From an uncultured Brachybacterium sp. (GTDB lineage Bacteria; Actinomycetota; Actinomycetes; Actinomycetales; Dermabacteraceae), in contig NZ_CANMSY010000006.1 in assembly GCF_947500705.1 (NCBI RefSeq), forward strand, positions 143,016 through 207,015: DNA of 64,000 bases. The letters run 5' to 3'. The position numbers and the translations under genes were made by a program. A model generated the notes under the pieces. The model searched no databases and was not told the origin of the DNA. It saw only the letters and a program-made list of their open reading frames with translations. Of this stretch, positions 45,727 through 55,369 are shown in pieces. Positions within the stretch are counted from its first letter, which is position 1, and each line of letters starts with the position of its first letter.

Positions 45727-45849
45727 CAACGGATCTGGCGGTGCGCAAGTCGATCGCCCGCTCAGGTGCCCTCGCGTGGGGACCGTCACAGCGCGAGAGG
45801 TGACTATGCTGGGGCGGTTCCGACACACCCCGTCACCAGGAGTATCCCC

Positions 45850-47241
<1,392 letters not shown>

Positions 47242-47247
47242 GCCGGT

Positions 47248-47278
47248 CGCCTGCGCCCCGGATGCCGGGGCGCAGGCG
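47248..47278. terminator. Terminator between glyS and LLM oxidoreductase gene
   Basis: Perfect 14-bp inverted repeat (CGCCTGCGCCCCGG) with a 3-nt ATG loop starting 6 nt after the glyS stop, followed by TT. It separates convergent genes. Confidence 0.88.
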
Positions 47279-47308
47279 TTGGCCCGCGTGGTTCAGGCGG
47301 AGCGCAGG

Positions 47309-48412
47309 TCAGGTCCGATCCGGTCTCGCCCCACGACGGCCCAGCACCATCTGCAGCTGCGGGATCACCAGGCGGGCGAAGGTGCTCAGCAGCGACTGCT
47401 GATCGACCAGCGGCGCGCCCGGGGGCAGCGCCAGCGCGAGCTCGTCGGCCGCCTGCACCACCGGGTCCTCCCAGAGCTTCCTCGCGACCGCTGCCGGCTC
47501 GTCCAGGACCACCTCGCTGAACACCGCGTCGTGCCCGCCGATCTCCTGGCCGTGGTGCTCGCCGACGATCCGTGGATCCGCGGTGCGCTCCCGGGGGAGG
47601 AGGGTCACATAGCGCTCCAGCTCCGCGTCGCTGCGCACCGGGACCATCTGGCGGCTGACCATCACCGTGCCGTCACCGAAGCCGGCAGCTCGTGAGGCCT
47701 CCCGGTAGGCGGTCAGCACCTCCAGTTGGAGCTCCTCGAAGGAACGGCCCGAGCCGTCGTCCGGGACCATCGTCGCCAGCTGCAGCTGGAGACCCAGCTG
47801 CCCGGCCATCTCCGCCCGCTGCGGACCTGCCGCGCCGTAGGCGAGCCGATTGCGCAGGGACGGGACCCGGGGCTGCATCCGCAGCGGTGCACCGGGGTCG
47901 ACCCCTTCGATGTGGGAGTCGGCGCCGGCCACGATCTCGCCGTCCAGCAGAGAGACCAGATCGTGCAGGACCCGGTCCACGTGGTCGGCGCGATCATCGC
48001 GGAGAGCGCCGAAGGCACGCGCGTACATCGCGTCATGCGCCGAGTAGCCGGAGCTGATCCCGGGACGGAGCCGACCTCCGGTGAGGAGATCCGCAGAGGC
48101 GAGGTCCTCGGCCAGGCGGCCCGCATTCTCGAAGCGCAGCGGGATCACCGCGGTGCCGAGCTGGATCCGGCGGGTGCGCTGACCCACCGCGGCGAGGAAC
48201 AGCAGCGGCGAGGACAGCGCGTCCTGCAGATGGCGCACGCGCACGTAGCCGGTGTCGTAGCCGAGATCCTCGGCGGTGAGGAAGAGCTCGATGCCCTCCT
48301 CCATCCCGGAACTTGTCACGGCCGCGCCCTCGGCATGGATCCCGGTGTGGTCGACCTGGGTGACGAAGCCGATGCGGGGCGCTCGGTGGGCTGCTGCTGC
48401 GGATGTGGACAT
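47309..48412 (-). CDS. LLM-class flavin-dependent oxidoreductase
   Basis: 367 aa bacterial-luciferase-like TIM barrel: GFVTQVDHTGIHAEG, LTAEDLGYDTGYVRVRHLQD, RTRRIQLGTAVIPLRFENAG and RLAEDLASADLLTGGRLRPG are family motifs. Enzymes of this class use reduced FMN or F420; the substrate is not predictable. Start 48412 has AGGAGG 7 nt upstream. No adjacent flavin reductase. Convergent with glyS, divergent from dusB. Confidence 0.85.
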   Translation of the reverse strand: MSTSAAAAHRAPRIGFVTQVDHTGIHAEGAAVTSSGMEEGIELFLTAEDLGYDTGYVRVRHLQDALSSPLLFLAAVGQRTRRIQLGTAVIPLRFENAGRLAEDLASADLLTGGRLRPGISSGYSAHDAMYARAFGALRDDRADHVDRVLHDLVSLLDGEIVAGADSHIEGVDPGAPLRMQPRVPSLRNRLAYGAAGPQRAEMAGQLGLQLQLATMVPDDGSGRSFEELQLEVLTAYREASRAAGFGDGTVMVSRQMVPVRSDAELERYVTLLPRERTADPRIVGEHHGQEIGGHDAVFSEVVLDEPAAVARKLWEDPVVQAADELALALPPGAPLVDQQSLLSTFARLVIPQLQMVLGRRGARPDRT

Positions 48413-48613
48413 CTCACGCCTCCTGCGACGAGGGCCGGGACGGCGCGGGGGAGAAGGGCGATGCGCCGTTGCCTCCATTGTCTCGCGACCGGGCGGGGTC
48501 GCACAGGGACCAAGCTCCTGGACCGCTCCTCCCCTTTCCTCGCTTCGGGCCTCGATGCACATCACCCCTGTCGTGACTCCCGCCTGACTGGGCGAGATGG
48601 GACAATCGAGTCG

Positions 48614-49846
48614 ATGACCACTGTTGAGACCTCGCCCCGCCTGAGCGACCCTGTCGCGACCGCCACGTCGGCTGCCGTGCCGGGGCCCCGTCGCACCCTC
48701 ACCATCGGCCCGCACACGATCGACACCCCCGTCGTGCTCGCACCGATGGCAGGGATCACCAACATGGCTTTCCGGCTGCTGTGCCGTGAGTTCGGCGCGC
48801 TGCACAGCCAGGACGATGGTGGGCTGTTCGTCGGCGAGATGGTCACCACCCGCGCGCTCGTGGAGGGCCACAAGGAGTCCTGGCGCCTGGTGACGATGGG
48901 GGAGCGGGAGACCCCGCGCTCGGTGCAGCTGTACGGCGTGGACCCCGCCACCGTGCGCCGCGCGGTCGAGATGATCCGCGAGCGGGACCTCGCCGACCAC
49001 ATCGACCTGAACTTCGGCTGCCCGGTCCCCAAGGTGACCCGCCGCGGCGGGGGCGGCGTGCTGCCCTGGAAGACGGAGCTGTTCACCCGCATCGTCACCG
49101 CTGCGGTCGAGGCCGCCGGCCCCGAAGTGCCCGTCACCGTCAAGACCCGCATCGGCATCGATGACGAGCACCAGACCTTCCGCGACGCCGGGCTGATCGC
49201 CCAGGAGGTCGGCGCAGCGGCGATCGCGCTGCACGGCCGCACCGTCGTCCAGCACTATTCCGGCACCGCCCGCTGGGAGGCGATCACCGAGCTCAAGGAG
49301 CTGATCACCGACATCCCCGTGCTCGGCAACGGCGACATCTGGTCCGCCGAGGACGCGATCGAGATGATGGACCAGACGGGCTGCGACGGAGTGGTGGTGG
49401 GCCGCGGCTGCCAGGGACGCCCCTGGCTGTTCGCCGACCTCGCCGCAGGCTTCGCCGGCAGGCCCGACCGGGTCCAGCCCTCCCTCGGTGACGTGGCCAT
49501 GATCCTGCGCCGCCACGCGGAGCTGCTGATCGAGTTCTACGAGGACGAGGGCCGGGCCCTGCGAGATCTGCGCAAGCACGTGGCCTGGTACTTCAAGGGC
49601 TATCCCGTCGGTGGGGAGATGCGCCACCGGCTGGCGACCATGGAGTCCCTCGCCGATCTCGATGCCAAGCTCGCCGAGCTGGACCTGACGAGCCCCTATC
49701 CGGGCGCTGCGGTCGAGGGGCCGCGCGGCCGGGCCGGCACGCCGAAGAAGGCCCACGTCCCCGACGGCTGGATGACCTCCCGTGAGCTCAGCACCGAGCA
49801 CGCCGCCCGCCTCCACGAGGCCGAGCTCGACACCTCGGGAGGATGA
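48614..49846 (+). CDS. dusB: tRNA-dihydrouridine synthase (DusB)
   Basis: 410 aa. FMN-dependent TIM barrel: VVLAPMAGITNMAFRLLCRE, QLYGVDPATVRRAVEMI, HIDLNFGCPVPKVTRRGGGG with the catalytic Cys, IALHGRTVVQHYSGTARWEA, and VLGNGDIWSAEDAIEMMDQT then GRGCQGRPWLF. It reduces uridines in the tRNA D-loop. GACAAT (48601-48606) lies 7 nt before the ATG with no Shine-Dalgarno, suggesting a leaderless start. The C-terminus is ~70 residues longer than many homologues. dgt starts 4 nt after its stop. Confidence 0.94.
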   Translation: MTTVETSPRLSDPVATATSAAVPGPRRTLTIGPHTIDTPVVLAPMAGITNMAFRLLCREFGALHSQDDGGLFVGEMVTTRALVEGHKESWRLVTMGERETPRSVQLYGVDPATVRRAVEMIRERDLADHIDLNFGCPVPKVTRRGGGGVLPWKTELFTRIVTAAVEAAGPEVPVTVKTRIGIDDEHQTFRDAGLIAQEVGAAAIALHGRTVVQHYSGTARWEAITELKELITDIPVLGNGDIWSAEDAIEMMDQTGCDGVVVGRGCQGRPWLFADLAAGFAGRPDRVQPSLGDVAMILRRHAELLIEFYEDEGRALRDLRKHVAWYFKGYPVGGEMRHRLATMESLADLDAKLAELDLTSPYPGAAVEGPRGRAGTPKKAHVPDGWMTSRELSTEHAARLHEAELDTSGG

Positions 49847-49850
49847 CCGC

Positions 49851-51155
49851 ATGACCACCCCGCCTCCGGCCGGCTATTCGGCACCCGACCTCGAACGGTG
49901 GGTCCCCGAGCCCCCGAAGTCGCAGGCCCGTACACCCTTCCAGCGTGACCGCGCCCGCGTGCTGCACTCCTCCGCGCTGCGCCGGCTCGGCGCCAAGACC
50001 CAGGTGCTCGGCGCCGGGTCGAACGACTTCGTGCGCACCCGCCTCACCCATTCGCTCGAGGTCGCCCAGGTGGGCCGCGACATCGGTGCGGAGCTCGGCT
50101 GCGACCCCGACATCGTCGACGCCGCATGCCTCTCCCACGACCTCGGCCACCCGCCCTTCGGGCACAACGGCGAGAAGGTCCTCGACGAGCTCGCCGCGGA
50201 CTTCGGCGGCTTCGAGGGCAATGCGCAGACCCTCCGCCTGCTCACCCGGCTCGAGCCGAAGGTCGTGGGGGAGGACCGTCCCTATGGCCTGAACCTCACC
50301 CGGGCCAGCGTCGACGCGGCGATCAAATATCCGTGGACGCGCGGCCAGGGCCCCGACCCGAGCTCGGTGAAGTTCGGTGCCTACGCGGACGATCTCGACG
50401 TCTACACCTGGGCCCGCGAAGGAGCGGTCCCCGGCAGGCAGTGCTTCGAGGCACAGGTGATGGACCTCGCCGATGACGTCGCCTACTCGGTGCACGACAT
50501 CGAGGACGCCATCACCGGCCTGACCCTGGACCTCAAAGGCCTGCAGGACCCGATGGAACGAGCTGCCGCGCTGTACGTGGTCCAGGACTGGTACATGCCC
50601 GGCGAGTCCCTCGACGCGCTCGATGAGGCCCTCATGCGGCTCGAGGCAGAGCCCTCCTGGATGCCCACCTTCGACGGTTCGATGCGCTCCGCCGCCGCGC
50701 TGAAGGACATGACCAGCCAGCTGATCGGCCGTTTCACCCGCTCCGCGATCTCCGCCACCCGCGCCACCCATGGCCAGGACGCCATGTCGCGGTACGCAGG
50801 GGAGATGGTGGTGCCCGAACAGACCCACCTCGAGATCGCCGTGCTCAAGGGCCTGGCTGCGGCGTACGTGATGTCCTCCGCCTCGCAGCGACCGGTGTAC
50901 GAGGCCCAGGAGGAGATCATCCGCGATCTGTTCTCGCGGCTCTGGAACACCGGCACCCAGCACCTCAGCCCGCTGTTCGCCGAGCTGTGGCAGAGCGCGA
51001 CGGACGATGACGTGCGACGCCGGGTGGTCGTGGACCAGATCGCGTCCTACACCGACGTCACCGCGCGCCGTCTCCACGCGGTGCTCTTCGACCGGGACCT
51101 CACGCACATCACCGCCGCGGACACCCCGCTGCCCGGCCTCGGATCGGAGCTCTGA
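49851..51155 (+). CDS. dgt: Deoxyguanosinetriphosphate triphosphohydrolase-like protein
   Basis: 434 aa HD-domain enzyme. FQRDRARVLHSSALRRLGAK, the HD motif residues in RTRLTHSLEVAQVGRDIG and CLSHDLGHPPFGHNGEKVL, and the later DLADDVAYSVHDIEDAI complete the metal site. Dgt hydrolyses dNTPs to nucleosides and triphosphate, limiting dNTP pools. ATG 49851 follows GGAGGATGACCGC, giving a GGAGG 6-8 nt upstream. The dusB-dgt-dnaG order is conserved in actinobacteria; dnaG follows after 4 nt. Confidence 0.93.
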   Translation: MTTPPPAGYSAPDLERWVPEPPKSQARTPFQRDRARVLHSSALRRLGAKTQVLGAGSNDFVRTRLTHSLEVAQVGRDIGAELGCDPDIVDAACLSHDLGHPPFGHNGEKVLDELAADFGGFEGNAQTLRLLTRLEPKVVGEDRPYGLNLTRASVDAAIKYPWTRGQGPDPSSVKFGAYADDLDVYTWAREGAVPGRQCFEAQVMDLADDVAYSVHDIEDAITGLTLDLKGLQDPMERAAALYVVQDWYMPGESLDALDEALMRLEAEPSWMPTFDGSMRSAAALKDMTSQLIGRFTRSAISATRATHGQDAMSRYAGEMVVPEQTHLEIAVLKGLAAAYVMSSASQRPVYEAQEEIIRDLFSRLWNTGTQHLSPLFAELWQSATDDDVRRRVVVDQIASYTDVTARRLHAVLFDRDLTHITAADTPLPGLGSEL

Positions 51156-51159
51156 GCTG

Positions 51160-53136
51160 GTGGCCCAGGGACTGATCCGGCGCGCTGACGTGGAACTGGT
51201 GCGGGAGCGCTCCCGCCTGGACGAGGTCGTCGCCGAGCACGTCACGCTGCGCACCGGCGGGATCGGCTCCATGAAGGGGCTGTGCCCCTTCCACGACGAG
51301 AAGACCCCGTCGTTCAACATCCGCCCGCAGCTGGGCCACTGGCACTGCTTCGGCTGCGGCGAGGGCGGGGACGTGATCTCCTTCGTGCAGAAGATCAGCC
51401 ATCTCAGCTTCGTCGAGGCGGTCGAGATGCTGGCCGGCCGCTACGGGGTGCAGCTGCACTACGAGGACAGCGGCGGCGGCAGCGCGGACCGGCCCGACTT
51501 CGGGACCCGGCGCCGGCTGCTGGATGCCCACTCCATCGCCGAGGAGTACTACCGCGAGCAGCTCGGCACCCCCTCGGCGGAGGTGGGCCGCAGGTTCCTC
51601 ACCGAACGCGGCTTCGACCAGGAGGCCGCCGCCCACTTCGGCGTGGGCTTCGCCCCCGAGGGCTGGGACTCGCTCACCGGAGTGCTGCGCTCCCGGGGCT
51701 TCACCGAGGCCGAGCTCGTCGCGAGCGGGCTGGTGTCCGAGGGGCAGCGCGGCGTCTACGACCGTTTCCGCGGCCGACTGGTGTGGCCGATCCGCGACAT
51801 CACCGGCAACACCATCGGCTTCGGCGCCCGCAAACTGCTGGAGTCCGACAAGGGCCCCAAGTACCTCAACACACCCGAGACCGCGATCTACCACAAGTCC
51901 AATGTCCTCTACGGCCTGGACATCGCCCGCAAGGAGATCTCCTCCCAGCATCAGGTGGTGGTCGTCGAGGGCTACACCGATGTGATGGCCGCCCACCTCG
52001 CGGGCGTCAGGACCGCCGTCGCCTCCTGCGGCACCGCCTTCGGCTCCGAGCACGTGAAGATCGTGCGCCGGGTGATGGGGGACTCCAACGCCTCGGCCGG
52101 GCTGAGGCTGAACACCGACGGCCGGGGCCTGGCCGGCGAGGTCATCTTCACCTTCGACGGCGACGCCGCCGGGCAGAAGGCGGCGCTGCGCGCCTTCGAG
52201 GAGGACCAGCGCTTCGTGGCCCAGACCTACGTCGCGGTCGAGGCCGGCGGGATGGACCCCTGCGAGCTGCGGATCCAGCAGGGCGACCAGGCGGTGCGGG
52301 ACCTCATCGCGAAGCGTCGACCCCTGTTCGAGTTCGCGATCCGCTCGGCGATCTCCCAGGTGGACCTCGACACCGTCGAGGGCCAGGTCACCGCCCTGCG
52401 GATGGCCGCACCGGTGGTGGCTCAGATCCGGGACCGCGCGATGCGTCCCGAATATGCGCGTCGCCTCTCGGGCTGGCTCGGGATGGAGGAGCGCACCGTG
52501 CTGCGCGCCGTGCATGACGCGGCCCGCAGCGAAGGACGCGGCGGCCACCGGGCCGAGGAACCGGTGCCCGCCCCCGAACGCCCAGGCGAGCGAGGATCCG
52601 GGGCCGACGGCACCGCGCAGGCCCTGCCGGCCGCGCGCCTGGCCGATGCGGTCAACCCCCGCGACCCCGTCGGACAGGTCGAGACGCAGTCGCTCGCGGT
52701 GATGCTCCAGGCACCGCAGCTGCTGGACCCCGAGAAGGTGGCCTCGCTCCCGGACGACTCCTTCCACGTGCCCACGCTGCAGGGGGTGTGGGACGTGATG
52801 CTCGCCGCCGGCACCCTGCTCGATGCCGTCGCCGGGGAGCTGCACGCCGCCCGCTACCTCGAGCAGGTCCTCGAGATCGCCGGCGAGACCATCCGGCCGA
52901 TGATCGTCGAGATCGCGAACCTCGACCTGCCGGCCCGGGACGAGGAGGATCTGCGCAAGCTCGCCGGCTCCCTGCTGGACCGACTCTCCGAGCTGTCGAT
53001 CACCCGCGAGTACTCGGTGCTCAAGCAGCGCCTGCAGCGCACGGATCCGCGGGATGCCGAACGGCATCAGGAGATCATGACGCGCCTGGCACAGGTGCAG
53101 GTCAAGCGGCGCGCGCTGCGCTCAGGGGACGACTGA
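51160..53136 (+). CDS. dnaG: DNA primase
   Basis: 658 aa. N-terminal CHC2 zinc finger (CPFHDEKTPSFNIRPQLGHW then HCFGCGEGGD), the primase core with toprim motifs VVVEGYTDVMAAHLAG and FTFDGDAAGQKAALRAF, and a C-terminal helicase-binding region (LAGSLLDRLSELSITREYS). DnaG makes RNA primers at the replication fork. GTG 51160 places the zinc finger at the normal distance; the Shine-Dalgarno is weak (GGAGC), consistent with coupling to dgt. A ~25-residue variable acidic/Pro linker separates core and C-terminus. Confidence 0.95.
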   Translation: MAQGLIRRADVELVRERSRLDEVVAEHVTLRTGGIGSMKGLCPFHDEKTPSFNIRPQLGHWHCFGCGEGGDVISFVQKISHLSFVEAVEMLAGRYGVQLHYEDSGGGSADRPDFGTRRRLLDAHSIAEEYYREQLGTPSAEVGRRFLTERGFDQEAAAHFGVGFAPEGWDSLTGVLRSRGFTEAELVASGLVSEGQRGVYDRFRGRLVWPIRDITGNTIGFGARKLLESDKGPKYLNTPETAIYHKSNVLYGLDIARKEISSQHQVVVVEGYTDVMAAHLAGVRTAVASCGTAFGSEHVKIVRRVMGDSNASAGLRLNTDGRGLAGEVIFTFDGDAAGQKAALRAFEEDQRFVAQTYVAVEAGGMDPCELRIQQGDQAVRDLIAKRRPLFEFAIRSAISQVDLDTVEGQVTALRMAAPVVAQIRDRAMRPEYARRLSGWLGMEERTVLRAVHDAARSEGRGGHRAEEPVPAPERPGERGSGADGTAQALPAARLADAVNPRDPVGQVETQSLAVMLQAPQLLDPEKVASLPDDSFHVPTLQGVWDVMLAAGTLLDAVAGELHAARYLEQVLEIAGETIRPMIVEIANLDLPARDEEDLRKLAGSLLDRLSELSITREYSVLKQRLQRTDPRDAERHQEIMTRLAQVQVKRRALRSGDD

Positions 53137-53166
53137 GGGATCCATGCGGCCGCGGTGTGCCGACGG

Positions 53167-54015
53167 TCAGAGCAGCGACTCGGCGCGGGCCACCAGCTGT
53201 GACCGGGAGGCATTCAGCGCGTCCAGCAGGCGCCCTCTGAGGGCGCCGATGCCGCTCATGCCGGGATCCTGCAGTCCGTCCAGGAACTCGGTGCCGATCA
53301 TGGTGTCCTGCAGCTCCCCGAGCACCTCCTGCACCTGCTGCGCCTCCTCGAGATGCTGCTGGGCGGCAGGCTCCACCGGGGCGAGCAGCTCCGCCGCATA
53401 GCGCCAGCGCTTGGCGGCCTTGCGCGCCAAGTGCAGGGCAGTCGGCTGCCCGTCCGCGGCGGAGAGCCGGCCCCTGACCGTGTCGCGGGCGCGTCGCAGC
53501 GTGTCCTCTGTCGCGGGCGTCACGAGCGATGGTGGCGCTCCGCTCCACCGCTCGAGCTGGCCGACGGCCCGCGTCCAGCGTGCTTCCTCGGCGTGCACAG
53601 CGAGGTCCGTGAGCGCCCGCTCGCGGGCGGAGGTGAGGGCCGCGGCCAGTGCGTGCTGTTCGCTGGACGGTGCCGCAGCGGTGATGGTGCTGAGTGACTC
53701 CGCCAGGGGCAGCAGCAGCTCGGCGAGCACGTCGGTGTCACGGACGGCGCCGAAACCGAGAGCGACCCACTGCAGGTCCGCATCATCGGCGACGAGGTCG
53801 GGGAAGGACTGTGGGAACGTGCGCACGGTCGCGCGGAGCCGGCGCAGCGAGGTGCGGGTGTCATGGACCAACTCGACCGACGGTGCAGCATCGAGATGCC
53901 GCAGGCCCTCGAGCGCCCGCGTCGCGTGCTGGGCCAGATAGGCAGCCAGGGGGTCGTGGTCACTGCCCATCGACTCACTGCCCACTGACTCTCTGCCCAC
54001 GGACTCACTGCCCAT
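53167..54015 (-). CDS. CHAD domain-containing protein
   Basis: 282 aa, helical. CHAD signature: SVELVHDTRTSLRRLRATVR, WVALGFGAVRDTDVLAEL, HLARKAAKRWRYAAELLAPV, and VLGELQDTMIG. The conserved basic and His residues bind polyphosphate; many CHAD proteins associate with polyphosphate granules. The N-terminus is built of a repeated 5-residue unit (MGSES, VGRES, VGSES, MGSDH). ATG 54015 has GAGGAGG 6 nt upstream. It overlaps a small upstream gene by 11 nt and is convergent with dnaG. Confidence 0.86.
   Translation of the reverse strand: MGSESVGRESVGSESMGSDHDPLAAYLAQHATRALEGLRHLDAAPSVELVHDTRTSLRRLRATVRTFPQSFPDLVADDADLQWVALGFGAVRDTDVLAELLLPLAESLSTITAAAPSSEQHALAAALTSARERALTDLAVHAEEARWTRAVGQLERWSGAPPSLVTPATEDTLRRARDTVRGRLSAADGQPTALHLARKAAKRWRYAAELLAPVEPAAQQHLEEAQQVQEVLGELQDTMIGTEFLDGLQDPGMSGIGALRGRLLDALNASRSQLVARAESLL
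53956..54015 (-). repeat. 15-bp tandem repeat at CHAD gene start
   Basis: Four copies of a 15-nt unit, consensus RTGGGCAGTGAGTCN, begin at the start codon. They are in frame and every unit starts with ATG or GTG, so several start codons are available. Copy number could vary by slippage. Confidence 0.8.
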
Positions 54016-54205
54016 CGTCGGCCTCCTCGAAGTGAACCGTCACGGTCATGCCCACGGCGAGCCTACGGGCCTGTTCGTCCTCGGTGGGCGCTGGGCGTGG
54101 ATGACGCGCGCCGCGCACCACCCGTCTCCAGGAACAGCTCGGCGTGGGTTCCCCCGCGGGACCGGGTGCGGTGACTACCGGCTGCTCCTGTGCAGAGGTG
54201 CTCAT
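54005..54205 (-). CDS. Small hypothetical protein upstream of CHAD gene
   Basis: 66 aa, MSTSAQEQPVVTAPGPAGEP at the N-terminus and RLAVGMTVTVHFEEADDGQ at the end. Pro/Arg-rich, one Cys, no recognised domain. The stop overlaps the CHAD start region by 11 nt, and the CHAD Shine-Dalgarno lies within it, as expected for translational coupling. No good Shine-Dalgarno of its own is seen. It could be a real small gene or chance; I recognise no family. Confidence 0.42.
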   Translation of the reverse strand: MSTSAQEQPVVTAPGPAGEPTPSCSWRRVVRGARHPRPAPTEDEQARRLAVGMTVTVHFEEADDGQ

Positions 54206-54245
54206 GGCACCACATGACACCCGATGACGGAAGGTTTCGCAGGTC

Positions 54246-54274
54246 TTGGTACCGGCGGCAGGCGCTTCTATCGT
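54246..54274 (+). promoter_or_regulatory. osmC-like gene promoter, leaderless geometry
   Basis: TTGGTA (54246-54251), a 17-bp spacer and TATCGT (54269-54274) form a good sigma-70-type promoter. The ATG at 54282 is 7 nt after the -10, so transcription should start at the start codon. Confidence 0.65.
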
Positions 54275-54281
54275 CGCCGTC

Positions 54282-54839
54282 ATGACCACCACGGCAAGCA
54301 TCCAGTCCGTCGTCCCCGACATCTCCGCCGAAGATCGCGCCGCTCTCCTCACGAGTGCGGCAAGCGCGTGGGCCGAGCGCATGGCTGCCGATCGCTCGAA
54401 GGCGCATCTGTCCTACGCGGTCGAGGGTGCAGGCGCAGGTTCAGTGGCAACGACTGTGCGTGCCGGCAAGCACTCCTTCGTCGTCGACGAGCCCGCAGCT
54501 CTGGCTGGCGATGATCTAGGCGCCAGCCCGGTCGAGTACGCGCTCGGCGCGCTGGTCGGTTGCCAGGTCGTCGTCTATCGCCTCTACGCGCAGCAGCTCG
54601 GCATTCCTTTCGATGAGATCGTCATCAGGGCCGAAGCCGATCTGGACGCGGCGCGACTCTTCGGTGCCGACGAGTCCGTGCGCGCCGGGTTCTCCGCGGT
54701 GAGGCTCGATATCGAGCTCTCGGGCCCGGAGTCCAGCGAGCGATACGAGAAGCTGCGCGAGGCCGTCGACGCCCATTGCCCGGTGCTCGACATCTTCCAG
54801 AACCCGACCCCGGTCACGACCACCGTCACCCGCGCCTGA
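54282..54839 (+). CDS. OsmC family protein
   Basis: 185 aa. OsmC/Ohr fold: HSFVVDEPAALAGDDLGASP, VEYALGALVGCQVVVYRLYA with one conserved Cys, and a C-terminal CPVLDIFQNPTPV with the second Cys. These paired cysteines act in organic-hydroperoxide reduction in Ohr/OsmC proteins. The N-terminal ~50 residues are longer than in classical Ohr. Starts at a promoter-proximal ATG without Shine-Dalgarno. It is the last gene before the metal-resistance region. Confidence 0.85.
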   Translation: MTTTASIQSVVPDISAEDRAALLTSAASAWAERMAADRSKAHLSYAVEGAGAGSVATTVRAGKHSFVVDEPAALAGDDLGASPVEYALGALVGCQVVVYRLYAQQLGIPFDEIVIRAEADLDAARLFGADESVRAGFSAVRLDIELSGPESSERYEKLREAVDAHCPVLDIFQNPTPVTTTVTRA

Positions 54840-54883
54840 TCACGGTCCTGCCGGCCTGATCACGGTCGTGCCAGCCTGATCAC
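54834..54883 (+). repeat. 20-bp tandem repeat at the edge of the metal island
   Basis: GCCTGATCACGGTCCTGCCG, a second copy differing at two positions, and a half copy (GCCTGATCAC) follow one another across the osmC-like stop. It lies exactly between the OsmC gene and the P-type ATPase remnant. Each unit contains a TGATCA palindrome. Confidence 0.8.
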
Positions 54884-55317
54884 CTGTCGGCTGGTCCGGT
54901 CCCGGCGCGCTGCTCCCGGTCGAGATCCTTCGCCACGTCGACGGCATAGGTGCTCTGAGACGGCGAGGGCCTGTCCAAGCTCGATGTGAACGCCATCGGG
55001 GGCGTCACGGCCAGGGAGTCGAGTGCGGACGTGGTCTGGGCGAGGGAGCGCATCTCGACCCAGTGGCCGAGCAGCATGATCACGATCAGCAGGGCGAGCT
55101 CCCACCAGAATTCCAGCTGGTGGTCGAGGATCCCGAGGGTGGCTCCCCAGGAGGCGATGAACGCGACCGTGATCGCGAGCCAGATCAGCAGCATCATCCC
55201 GGGCTGACGGGAACGGATCTCGGAGACGGCGCCGGTGAGGAAGGGACGGCCACCCCAGACGTACATGACGGTGCCGAAGAGCGGGGCGATCCATCGGGAG
55301 CCGGGGAAGGGGCCCAC
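54880..55317 (-). pseudogene. Remnant of a copper-translocating P-type ATPase
   Basis: 145 codons. SRWIAPLFGTVMYVWGGRPF, LTGAVSEIRSRQPGMMLLIW, LAITVAFIASWGATLGILDH and VIMLLGHWVEMRSLAQTTSA match the membrane segments just before the actuator domain of CopA/CopB-type ATPases. The phosphorylation (DKTG), ATP-binding and later membrane parts are missing: homology stops after SALDSLA, and ~40 unrelated residues follow. The frame also reads open upstream to the merA stop without the metal-binding N-terminus. A deletion remnant, not a functional pump. The origin of the 40-residue tail is unknown. Confidence 0.75.
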
Positions 55318-55369
55318 CCCCGGTTCATGGTCACGGGGTAGGCCCCGCGGGGACCATCGCGTGGCCGGA

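Noticed and set aside
54860-55294. Alternative minus-strand frame over the ATPase remnant
   Set aside because: Arg/Pro/Asp-rich out-of-frame reading; the frame with membrane segments is the homologous one.
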